Assembly: GCA_019916065.1 (NCBI GenBank)
Contig: CM034239.1
Coordinates: forward strand, 44,160,663-44,224,662
Direction of reading: 5' to 3'
Source: Vitellaria paradoxa
Taxonomy: Eukaryota; Streptophyta; Magnoliopsida; Ericales; Sapotaceae
DNA: 64,000 nt
The translations under genes and the position numbers were made by a program. Under the pieces are notes generated by a model that ran no database searches, had not been told where the DNA came from, and was given only the letters and a program-made list of their open reading frames with translations. Below, in pieces: positions 10,541-21,580 of the stretch (positions are counted from its first letter, which is position 1; every line of letters starts with the position of its first letter).

Positions 10541-12844
10541 TCATTCACCATTTTGATAATTCAAAACCACCCAAGCGATCCTATTCAATGTTGTCTTACC
10601 CGTTATCCAATAATATAAATAAACTCATAATTAGTGACTCGATTGTGAGCTTACTAGTTACTACCAATTAAAGCTGAGCCGGGCTCAATTTGTTTGGAAA
10701 ATTGTGCACGTTCTAGTAAAGGTTCCTTGTTTATTGGTTTACTTCTTTATTGACATATGGATTTCATTCTCTCTATTTTATGCGGCCATTGGTTTGTAAG
10801 TGCAGGGATGAGTAGCTAGTTAGACTAGGCTTCATTTGGTTTAAAAAAAAAATTAGAAGTTTTTTTTTTTTTTTTAAGTGTTATATGACTTTTTTCACCA
10901 GAATTTACGTTTAAAACAAAAATCATAACTCTTAGACGTGTTATCTATTCATTAAAAAAATTAAAAAATTCACATATGCTTAAGTAAAAATTATCTATTT
11001 GGATAAAAAAATAGAAAAATTGATTTTCTTTTAATTTTTTTACTTAAATGAACGTTAATTTTTTTATTTTTTCCTGTATGTGATTAGCATCCCTAAAAAG
11101 TTACAACTTTTAAGAAAATTAAATTTTGACGAAAAAATTCGTATAAAAAGAATCTACAAAAAGGTTTATTTTTTTTTTTTTTTGGTAACCAAGCGAAGCT
11201 AACGGATAAGTTGATGACAAAGCAGTATCAATCCAATAAAAGACAAAGCTTCAATTGCATTAGTATGGAATAAAAGAAAATATGATGAATAATTTAATTT
11301 TTATGCAAAAAAAAAACACTACGAATCTCCTTTCAAGTCTATTTATAAGATGAGTCGCACTTGAGTTTATGGAAATTCAACCAGTTAGACTCGATGGCTT
11401 TCTTATATTTATAGTTTATGACATTATTATATAGTATTAATATACAAATTCTATAAATTTTGTTTGTTTAGATATTTTATTAGTATTAATGCTTAATTTA
11501 TTTTTTGAGAATTATTCTAGTTTTAGTAGAAACATATAACGTTTTAGGTTTTCTCAAGTTATGCAGAATTTTTTTTATCAATTATGAAATATTTTGAAAG
11601 TTAAATTTTGACTTATCATAAATATTAATTATTTTGATAATAGAGATTATTATTTGATAAAATAATGATATTGTAATGTTATATAAGTTGTTTGATTTTT
11701 TTTTTTTTTGAATAATTGGTATAAACGAGCTTTAATGAGCTAATCTTGAGCCTTAATATTTTTCAATGAGTCGAACTCGAAATTAACTTTTTAGACCCTA
11801 CTAAGCCCAAACTCAACTTGAGTTCAAAAATATGTGAAAAGTCGTGCCTAAACACAATAAAATTTGGTTCAACTTGACTCATTTACACCACAAAAACTTT
11901 GAGTGACCGAAAACCAAAGAAAAGTTTTTCATATTTTGATAGGGTAGGTAATATTTTTTAATTGATTGTTATTATTATTATTTTTTTTTGAGAGAGGGAC
12001 AATCCGTCATATGTGAGGGATTATGAAAGACTTGTACTTGTGAATGACTTTATCTGCGTGAGGATGAAGCATGGATGAAGTAGAAAATGACTTGAGACCA
12101 AGTCCAAAGTGTGTTAATAGGTCTTATCATTGGGTTATCAACTTTAGTCTAACCCACAAGTGATTGGTTCAATCCAACTCATAACTATTGGTTAATTTTG
12201 TTAACAAATGAGTTGTTGCATAGTTAGTTAATAGTTGCAATTGTATGGATAATCATATATAAAAAAGAATCCAAAGAATAGAGAAGGGATGAAAAGAAAT
12301 AATTAACAAATAATTTATTTATTTGGAAGAGATTATTGCTTTTGAAACTACTCAATCCATCTTATTTTCATCCTCCAAAATAGATAGAATTAGGGTTATA
12401 AACTCTACTCTAGAACTCAACTATTGGTATCATAATAGTTTGGACCTGTACTGTTTGAATCAACTAGATCTGCGAAGCAATTTAGAGAGATACAACATTA
12501 TTTGGTACAGTTACACAATTGTTTTTGCCTCTTCTTTTTACTTTTTTTTTTTTCTTTTTTGTTCGGGAACAAAATAAGAAATAAGAATAAAAGTTTGAAT
12601 AATCATCTCTCGATGTTTTGATTAGTAAAGAATTAAGGTAAAGAAATCAGAGAAATTTTGCATGATCATCTTACTTGCATGGTTTTGAAAATAAGGGATA
12701 TATAAAGGAATATGAGAAGCATGAGGACATAAATAGTTAGATATTCGACGAAATACATACTGGAACAATCAAATTGAAATTACCGAGATTCATAACAAAA
12801 GAAGTTAATCACACGAAATTACTTTTAACACCTCTATATTGTAC
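10541..12844. other. AT-rich intergenic sequence
   Basis: No gene was recognised. It contains long T runs (10859-10876, 11168-11182, 11697-11710) and segments of TE character. 11720-11900, with tcgaactcgaaatt and caacttgagttc, is a palindromic pattern common in plant MITEs. 12090-12590 has short frames only. Confidence 0.5.
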
Positions 12845-13237
12845 TAGGGGTGCACAAAAAAATCAAACAACCCGAAAATTGAAGTAATCTGATCACTTTG
12901 GTTCGCGAATATATCATTTTTGATTCGGTTCTGGATTAAAAAATTAACAAATCGATATTTTCAGTTCGATTTTCGAGTAGAGAGGTTCTCAACCCGAATC
13001 GACCCAAACCAAAACAACCCAATCCAAATTAACTTGAACCAACTCGAACTAACCCAAAAAAATATATATATTGGTGTTATATTTATATAATATTTATATA
13101 TGTTATAAAAATAATAATAAGATTTAAGGGAGTGTATAAATTTTACCCATTTAGATAAAAATTTCAGTTCCATTTTTGTGTTGCAAAATATGGGCTCCGT
13201 TTAGTTGGCTATAAACCACTGAAAATTTTTGAAAATC

Positions 13238-16200
13238 TGTCACGCCTCGGACTTTCATAACCGAATGCCCGGGGGTGACTTGGGATTTATTTGTTGGGTA
13301 TAAAAATAAGATGATAATAACACGCTGTCACACTCCAAAATTTTCCTCTAAACTGGGGGTGACTCGCAAAAAAAATTTAAGATATTCAAAATCCCTTGTT
13401 TATCCCAAACAATATTTATAAGTCATTGGACTGAATCATTTGATGGGATTTCAACTACAGGGTACAAAATAAAGATAGAGAAAAATATTACAGAGCCATC
13501 TAAGCGTCCCAACCACGCAATTAATATTACATACCAAATAAAAGTAAATTAGGTCTAAACTTAATAATTACAATTTTCAATAATTATTATTACAACCACA
13601 AAAATAAAGTCTTCCAGCTCTGTGCAGGAAAGAAAAAAAAATAGATAACTCCTCTGATGGAATATTTAAGAGAAATTAATCTCTTTCCAGCTCATCTTCA
13701 GTATCCCTGTGCTTAATATCCTGAAACAAATATTCCCACAAGGGGTGAGCTACTAAAGCCCAGTAATCAAAATCTCCTAGGTGCCTATATGCAGTGGTTG
13801 TAATGCTACACTGTATTAAGTGACCCACTACAATGAATGTGATTAGGTGGCATACTGTTTATGCAACAATTAATTCAATAGATCCCAACTGAATAATGTA
13901 AATTATACTTACAACGGTTCGATTAAACCGTCACCGTAACTACTATTTTACTTACATGTAAAAATAGTTAGATATTGATGTGTGTACCACAATGAAATCT
14001 GTGTCACAGTGGTAGGGATTTCAGATTCAGATCTTCAAGGTCTTGGGATCAAACCTCGTAGCGATATATATATATATATATATATATCATCAAGAAGAAT
14101 TAAATATAATTAAATAATTCCAACACATCATTCATACATAAACAAGTGAGGTTGCTAGTCATAGTAAAATTTGGTAAAGGAGTTTAATCTAAATCCTCCT
14201 AGGATAATCATACTCCTATCCTCCTCTACCCCCAGCCCTGGGAACCAGTGACTTTACGGGCTTAGCATCCAATGCATACCGACGGTGTCACCCACCAAAA
14301 ACCTAGTCGTTGCGACCGGCTACTTGACTGGCCAGTTCAGAAGGGAGCATCTCCCAAATAAAATGCATGTTCCCATCTTCATCTAAAAGGTCATTTCTAC
14401 CCACCATCACCCCATTGCCAAAAATAACTTTGGCACCACATGCCTTAAATTTTTTCTCACCCTTTTACGTTCCCAAGGGTAATAAGACATTTTTAATTAC
14501 AACTGGCAATGTCCCCGGGTGATGAATCAAAAGTGGGATTATTCAGTCACATGCAGTATATTTTTAAGTACTTTATCTAAATCCCTAATTCAATAATAAA
14601 TATTAATAAATCAAATAATTAACATAGTCACCAATATTATCATCACAAAGGTAGGTACTACATGTAAATTAATAAGTAGCAAGTAGCTAGAAATAATTTA
14701 GAATTCAAATTAGTATTTTAGTTAATTATTTTGACAAGTTTTCCGTACTACCTTTGATAAGAATAAAATTATTTCTAATGGTATATTAATTAAGCCGAGG
14801 TTGGCAGTTTAGTGGGCGGGCGACCCTAATTGCGATTTGAAGTTGCAAGTTCGAACCTCATTGGCTGCGATCTCGGTTTTTGCCTCTTTTACTTTTTTAT
14901 TTTATTATTTTATGAAATATAAAGATAATAAATAACTCTTTGGACTCATATTAAATTTTGAAAAATTTTATAAGTTTTATTTTATTCAAAACAATTTGAA
15001 TAAATTTCCAATCATCATCTTATTTATAACCAAACCCTTATCATAGATTTTCGACTTTAAGATATCCACAAATATCCATAAAATTATTTCAATATTAAGG
15101 AAGATATTAAATAAGTTTCATTAAATTCACTTAATCATAAAAATATAGTTATATAACTTGTCAGGTTGACAAAACAATGCTTAAAAGAATCAATTAAAAT
15201 AAATCAAAAATTTTTTTAGGAAGACCAAATGAGGAAAGAATAAGTCCATTGTTTCATTTGGCATTTTTATCAAATACTAGGTTCTAATTAGCCATTTTAG
15301 TTTGAATAAGTCATCCAACTATCTATGATGAAACTGATTGTCTAAGTCAGTTATCATAAATATTAGAGTGTCAAATGATACATAATATCCAGTTTAAAAT
15401 AATTTCATATCAATTGGAAAATAATTAAATAGAATTAACTTAACAATCCACTTTAGTACTATATCAAAATAGTATAAGTGTTTTACTATATCAGGCTTTG
15501 TGAACAAAATTACACGTCAATAGAAATTATTAACATGATAATAATTAACAGAAGGTAATTAGAAATTTAAATAAATCTTTAAACATAATATTCTAAAAAA
15601 AATTCAAACAAGCATCAATTAAAGGCTAAACAAAGACAGGGGCTTAAAAGAAAATTCATATAAAATAGAGCAGAACTCCAATATCTATAAACTTTATATC
15701 TGTAGCAACTAGACTTTAAAACCTACAATTTTCATGTTTTACACTTTTTAAAATTCTAAGGTCTAAAGGTGCAAAAACAGTCTTGAATTCAGTTTGTTCA
15801 GAAGATACAGTTTTATACGTACTCAGTATTTTGGGCATAACTTTTGACTCACAAATCGGATTGATGCAAATCTTTTTGAGTTGGAAAGAAAACTTAAAGG
15901 GCTACAACTTTTATGTTTTAGCCAAAGCCTAATTCCACTATTTTAGGGGTCAAGAGCACATTAGAAGTTATAAAACAGTGAGTTGTCAGCATATTGGGCT
16001 ACATCAGTCAAAGTTTCGGCTTCCCTACCCCCAATATACGGGTATTATATTTTTATCACAATCAAATTTCATACTTTAAACCCAGAAAAATGCTTTAGCT
16101 TCAAAATTGAAGGCATCAAATATATTTTAGGAGGTTCGTCATCCTACATCAATGAAGATATTGATGACAAAGCTTGTGAAGGAAAAATTAGTTAAGCTTT

Positions 16201-17051
16201 GAACACCACCCAATTGAAAAATTCCAAGCCTTTCTTCTTCCTCCAAACAACACCAAATGTCCAACGACACTTGATAAAAATATATATTTTTTTCTCTTTT
16301 ATTTTTTTTCTTCTCTTTGAAGGCACACAATTTATAAGAATCATGGGAGTGTAGAGAAAAGTTATTGGTAGAGAAAATAATCATGCTTCAAATCAACTAA
16401 GGTAAGATCATGCATATACAATTGGTAGCATGATCCAAGAATCATGCTTACTTTTTGACTATCTAACCATATCATTTAATAAAAGTATTGGGGAAGATGT
16501 ATGGAGGTGGCATGATCCGGGAATCATGCTAGCTTTTTGACAAATTAAACAAAATTATTTGAAAGATACTTTAAGTGTTTAAATCATGTTTGCTAAATAA
16601 TTTAAAAGATACTTTAAAGTCATCAATGTAGGATCTTCTTTTTGACTAATTAGCCAAATAATTTGAGAGAGTGTGAAAGATGTATGGAAGAAAGGATGGA
16701 TGGAAAATGAAGTTTGCCGGGAAATGATTTGAACTACTATTCATGAGTCAACTCAGTGAGTGATAAAGTGAGTTGAAGTGAGTTGAGGTGAGTCAAAGAA
16801 ATATGATTGACCCATGGGTTAATGGGCTTGGGTTGAACCAAATAAGTTATTGGGCTAGGAATTGTTTGAATAAAAATTTAGAAATTCTACATTAAACTCC
16901 CACATAGAGTGGAATTAAATCCGAAAATCTTTTCAACTAATTTTTATCATTCCAAAATTTTTAAATGCTCAATTTTATATATTTTTACTATAATAAATAT
17001 CACCCCCCACTTAAGCAAATTATTTAAGAGAAAAAAATTCAGGTTATTACA
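13238..17051. mobile_element. 3.8-kb TG...CA element with 5-bp target duplication, inserted in a MITE
   Basis: The sequence starts TGTCACGCCTCGGAC and ends GGTTATTACA, and is flanked on both sides by aaatc (13233-13237 and 17052-17056), as expected for integrase-mediated insertion of an LTR-type element. The flanks join to give a continuous MITE family B copy. Inside there is no recognisable gag or pol. There is a second partial copy of the 5' start (tgtcacactccaaaatt, about 13327), an (AT) tract at 14065-14087, and tRNA-like segments (below). It could be a large retrotransposon derivative (LARD-like) or a very long solo LTR; long LTRs were not delimited. Confidence 0.55.
14790..14880 (+). 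repeat. tRNA-like (SINE-like) segment
   Basis: ggcagtttagtgggcggg resembles a pol III A box, and gcaagttcgaacctcattgg resembles a B box, at suitable spacing. The segment lies inside the 3.8-kb element. It is not a functional tRNA because the acceptor stem is not formed. A similar pattern (cagtggtaggg ... gggatcaaacctcg) is present at 14010-14070. Confidence 0.4.
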
Positions 17052-17735
17052 AAATCTCTAAAAGTCATTCATTTTTTTATTTCACTGCACGGATTATGAA
17101 TCCATAATTTATCTCATTTTATCTTATTTTATCTCATTTTTTATCACTCTAAACATGTCCATGATAAAGTGTTCCATTTTTGTGTTTTGTTGAGGTGGTT
17201 TAATTTGTGTTGTGTAGGGAAGTCTGAGTGAGTTTGAATAGGTGAAAAAATCTACTATTGAAGGGGCCTACTACTTTTAGTGAATTTGGTGATGATTAGT
17301 GTTGTCAAGCGTATTTTGGCAAAAGTATAAAAATGCAGTTCAATGGAATAAAAAGCTTAAGAAAAAGATTCATTCTCAATAATTCACTTTGTTTTGGAGG
17401 CTGACTCTTTTAAAAGCGTGTCTAATTGATTTGTTTTGAACTTCCTTAAACTACACAGGCAGTAGCAATGCATGTGATTTGAATAAATATCCAACTCGAA
17501 TTGGACCCGATTCAACTTGAAGTGGACTAAATTGAAAATGGACCCCACCCAACTTGACCCAAAAAAATTAAAAATCAAACCAAACCAACCCAATATTTTC
17601 GGTTCGGTTTAGCTCAATTCCAAATTAAAATCAATTTGATTTTGGGTCTAAATTTTAAGAATAAAAAAAATCGATTCAGTTCTAGGTTAAATATGAACTT
17701 GAACCGAACCAATTCATGCACACCCCTAATTATAA

Positions 17736-18228
17736 CAGTTCAAAGGTATAAAGGGTAAATTGAGATGATTTAAAGTACGTGTTTTGAAATTAAATTAGTG
17801 ATAAAGTACATAAATGTTTAGTTGGATTTTTCCAAAAAAAAAATAAATTCAAACTCTTGAGATAAGATGTTATAATGGAAATTAAAAAAAAAGAGTAAAG
17901 AAAATGAAAATTTGAACTTTCACAAATATCCAATGAAATGACAAGCATGCCCTTGTCCATAAAAAATGCGATATGGGCTTGCGAAGCGTGGGGATGGCCC
18001 AATTACCGGCCATAACCGGTAGACTCCAAGCAGACAGAGGTGCAGTGGAGGTCTGACTCGTCTGAGGACCACTTCCACTACCTCTGTCTTTATTACCATG
18101 CACGCGCCACTCTTCGCGGGTGGTGGACTCTCACACCCACTCGATCCGAATCCCTAGCAATATAAACTTACGCTGGCGATTCGTCCACGGAGGCGCGTGA
18201 GAGTGGCAAAGCTCTCGTCATCGGTGAT
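17736..18228 (+). promoter_or_regulatory. Upstream region of GTE copy 1
   Basis: From about 17940 this becomes GC-rich and is alignable with 33770-34040 upstream of GTE copy 2 (shared ggccataaccggt, cacccactcga, gctctcgtcatcggtgat). It therefore probably contains the promoter and transcription start. The segment agcaatataaacttacg (near 18157) could hold a TATA-like box; this is weak. Confidence 0.45.
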
Positions 18229-18264
18229 ATGATGCTTGTCGACGACGGCCCTTCGGCTCAATGA
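18229..18264 (+). CDS. Candidate upstream ORF in GTE copy 1 leader
   Basis: Twelve codons, MMLVDDGPSAQ and stop, lie about 350 bp before the main ATG. The paralogue's leader has MMLVDDGTSVDRGSRR at 34044. The first seven residues are identical, so this is a candidate translation-control uORF, provided the sequence is in the transcript. A GT-AG leader intron (GTATGG near 18347 to an AG near 18469) is also suggested in both copies. Confidence 0.3.
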   Translation: MMLVDDGPSAQ

Positions 18265-18610
18265 AGCAGTAAGTGTATATCGCAAGCTGCGGAAGGAGCG
18301 ACGAGAGATGAAGTTTAGAGAGAGACGATGCGATTTGACGAAAGGGTATGGTCTTGAAACACTATTCTCAACGTAAACCCTAATTTTTCTTCTTCTACTT
18401 TGAAAAGCCCTAAATTCATCCTCGTCGCCAACAAATTTGGGGTTTGTCAGCCGTAAAGGTCGATCAACAGCTTGAATAAGCGGAAGCTGGGGCTTTAATT
18501 GATTGAATTGTTTGATTTTGAAGGAGATGGTTGTATTTATACATGTGTTTGTGTATATTTTAGCATAAAATTTTCAAGGAGATCAAACTAGTGTTTTGGA
18601 AAGTACATGT

Positions 18611-20736
18611 ATGGCTTCGGGGACTATAGTAGGAGGGAACGGAGAAGGTGAAGCTTCTAGAGAGAAGCAGAAATGGGCTGACAGCAAAGTCTATACGAGA
18701 AAATCATTCAAAGGTCTGAAGAGCAACAAGAGCACCAATGTGGCGCAACCCCAAGCTCAAACCCTTCCTTCCGAGGACGCCAATTCCTCTCAGAAACAGC
18801 TTCTCACCGCCTTTGAAGCGGTGTCGGACGATTCATCGAGCTTGAACCGTCGGCAAGTTGTCATTTCGAGCTCACGGAACCCAGCATCAGGTAATGGTCC
18901 GAGGAAGCAGGGGTTTCTGAGCCATGAGAATCGGGTTACAATTAATTTTTCATTGAGGTCAAAGCAGGAGATGCGGGAGCTAAGGAGAAAACTCGAGAGT
19001 GAGCTTGATTTGGTTAGGAGTTGGGTGAAAAAAATTGAGGGAAAAGAGGTGAAGGTAAATGGTGGTGGTGTTAGTGGTGGGATGAAACGGGTTCATTCCG
19101 ACGTTGTACCAGTGGCTCCTCGTGAGTCTAGACCTTTGCACCAACTGAGCATATCAGTGTTGGAGAATAGTCAGGGTGCGAGTGATAATGTGGAAAAAGA
19201 AAAGAGGACTCCCAAGGCAAATCAGTTTTATAAGAATTCAGAGTTCCTTCTTGCTAAGGACAAGTTCCCACCAGCTGAGAGCAACAAGAAGTCGAAACAA
19301 AATGGTAAGAAGCAAGGAGGTGGTGAACTGGGTCATGGCTTTGGGTTTGGCAAATTTTCAAATCAAGTCTTCAAGAGCTGTAACACTTTGCTTGATAAAT
19401 TGATGAAGCACAAGCATGGTTGGGTTTTTAATAAGCCAGTTGATCCAGAGGCTCTTGACTTGCACGACTATTTTGACATTATTAAGTATCCAATGGACTT
19501 GGGTACTGTAAAATCCAGGCTGGATAAGAACTGGTACAAGTCTCCAAGAGAATTTGCGGAGGATGTGAGACTTACATTTAGCAATGCTATGACCTACAAT
19601 CCGAAAGGGCAAGATGTCCATATAATGGCAGAGCAACTATCAAAGATATTTGAGGACAAATGGGCTGTTATAGAGGCTGATTACATGAGGGAGTTGAGCC
19701 GAGCAGTAGATTATGAAGTGAGTTTACCTACCCCCACATCTCGAATGGCTCCTTCACTTGTAACACCGCCTCCTGAACTTAGAAGAATTTTGGATAGGTC
19801 AGAATCAGTGACAAATCCTGTTGATCCCAAATTGAAATCTATGAGTTATGTACATGTTGGTAGGACCCCTGCCCCAAAGAAGCCTAAAGCTAAGGATCCT
19901 GATAAGAGGGACATGACATATGAAGAAAAGCAGAAGCTTAGCACAAACTTGCAGAATTTACCTTCTGAAAAACTTGACAACATTGTCCAGATAATTAAGA
20001 AGAGGAATTCATCACTGTGTCAAAATGATGATGAGATTGAAGTTGATATTGATAGTTTCGATACAGAAACTCTCTGGGAGCTTGATAGGTTTGTTACCAA
20101 CTATAAGAAGAGTTTGAGCAAGATCAAGAGGAAAGCAGAACTTGCCATTCAAGCAAGAGCAGAAGCACAGCCGATGGCCCAAGTAAGAGTAAGTGATTGC
20201 ATCACATTCCAATTTTAAGCTATTTTAATTTGGAAGCGTTGATTGGTTAGTTATACATTTATGATTTTCTTCTCTTTCTTTTTCTGTTTCTACAGAACCC
20301 TCCCCCAAGTGTGGTGGAGGCACCAAAAGAAACTAGAACAGGTAAAAGGAAATGTTTTTGTCGCATGAATACTGGTGCCATTAGATCTGGTTTGTGATGT
20401 CTGTCAATGTTTTTGACGATAAACAAAATTTTGTTTTGTTTCTAAGTAGATGAAAAGATTGTCTCCTCTTCATCTCCTGTTCAAGTGGAAAAGCAGGGAG
20501 ATAATGTGAGCAGATCAACTAGCTCTACCAGCTCCAGCAGTGATTCTGGATCCTCTTCTAGTGGTATTGCTACAAATTTTTATTTTGTGATAGTATTATG
20601 GTAGTGATATATTTCTTGTGTGTAGGTGTGTTGATAGAAAATGTTTTAATTTCCATTTCTTTGTAGTGAGGCTTTTCTGTTTTCACATTTCATTTAATTT
20701 ATTGCAGATTCTGGTAGTGAAAGTTCCTCAGGATAG
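18611..20736 (+). CDS. GTE-type bromodomain/NET transcription regulator, copy 1
   Basis: Four exons are proposed: 18611-20188, 20296-20341, 20450-20563 and 20708-20736. All introns are GT-AG and the total is 588 codons. The start is the ATG whose context and reading (MASGTIVGG) match copy 2. Domain order: a basic, Ser-rich N-terminus with KQKWADSKVYTRKSFKGL; a short leucine/arginine helix (EMRELRRKLESELD, about 117-130); a bromodomain at about 253-360 with YPMDLGTVKSRL and the MTYNPKG loop, whose Asn330 is the expected acetyl-lysine anchor; an NET (extra-terminal) domain at about 433-505 (MTYEEKQKLS ... EIEVDIDSFDTETLWELDRF); and a Ser-rich acidic tail. Plant GTE proteins are nuclear BET-like readers of acetylated histones. 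The tail stops at TAG 20734, where copy 2 has a serine codon, so it lacks about 12 residues; domains are unaffected. It is probably the functional paralogue. Confidence 0.93.
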
Positions 20737-21549
20737 CGGTCTGATGCAGGTTTTTCACTAGGACTTGAGTATTTTCAGTTCAGGTAGGATAATAATTCTG
20801 CAGAACTTCTTTCTATAGGGGTCAGATAATTTTTATTGTTTATGCAACTTGTGCCATCTTGTCTATTCTTCTTTTTGCTTGGCTATATTTGTGATTTATT
20901 ATAACTTTCACAGTTTCGTGTAGAAGATAGAATCTTATGATGTTGAACTTACATGCTGAATAATTGATACCGTATTTAAGTTGAACAGCATTGGAAGATA
21001 GAAATACTGAATGATTGTTACTGTATTTTTGTATTATATGGCAACACTGGCAATGGTGGTGATGGGCTGTTTCTTATAACGCAAGAAATGGTTGCTGGAT
21101 AATAGTGTTATCTAGTATGATAGCAAATTTTTGTCCAAAGTTTGAATGGCTATGCTGCTTTGTGGCTATTAGTCGTGAAGTTGACGGTCAAGTGTGTTAT
21201 CTGCCAGAAAACATGACCAAGTGTATTAAATGTCCTCTGCTTGAGCACATTGGTTGGCAAATGGAATTCTAGTTATCTGTAAATATTACGTTTTTTTTTC
21301 TTCTGTGTGAAACATGAATATTCTATTTGCCCTTTTGGTTTGTATTGTGGTGCCTTCCAGGCCGGGCGCATTGAGGTATTGGAATTACATTGGCTCCTCT
21401 AGTCAGAATCATGAGTAATAGATGATATTATTATTTTAAGTTAACTTTATTTTGAAGGAAAACTGTCTTAAAAGTTGAAAACATTGCCTTATTTTAGCAC
21501 TGGTTTTCCTTTATTTTTCCAGTTTTTCCATCAAAAAAAAAATCACTGT

Positions 21550-21580
<31 letters not shown>

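Larger units (their letters stand above)
12845..17735. mobile_element. Nested transposon complex bounded by gene-poor MITE ends
   Basis: The left end begins taggggtgcacaaaaaaatc (12846) and the right end finishes atgcacacccctaa (about 17730), an inverted terminal pair (AGGGGTGCA/TGCACACCCCT) of the kind found on plant hAT-like MITEs. Both flanks carry the same sort of sequence, in which aacccgaa, ccaactcgaa and ttcggttcggtt alternate. In between lie MITE family B in two halves and, inside it, the 3.8-kb TG...CA element. This may be one element split by later insertions or two separate copies; no clean outer target duplication was seen. Confidence 0.45.

Noticed and set aside
9217..10551. Long minus-strand open frames across the 96-bp array (GSRFRWWRR- and GVTFKNLAWW-type repeats)
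   Set aside because: They stay open because the unit length is a multiple of 3; no start context, no signal peptide and no family match, whereas the plus frame matches the CLE pattern.
13238..17051. A protein-coding retrotransposon
   Set aside because: No gag, protease, RT or integrase motifs could be read in any frame.
18596..18610. Upstream in-frame TTG start adding five residues to GTE copy 1
   Set aside because: Not an ATG and not shared by copy 2, whose ATG aligns with 18611.
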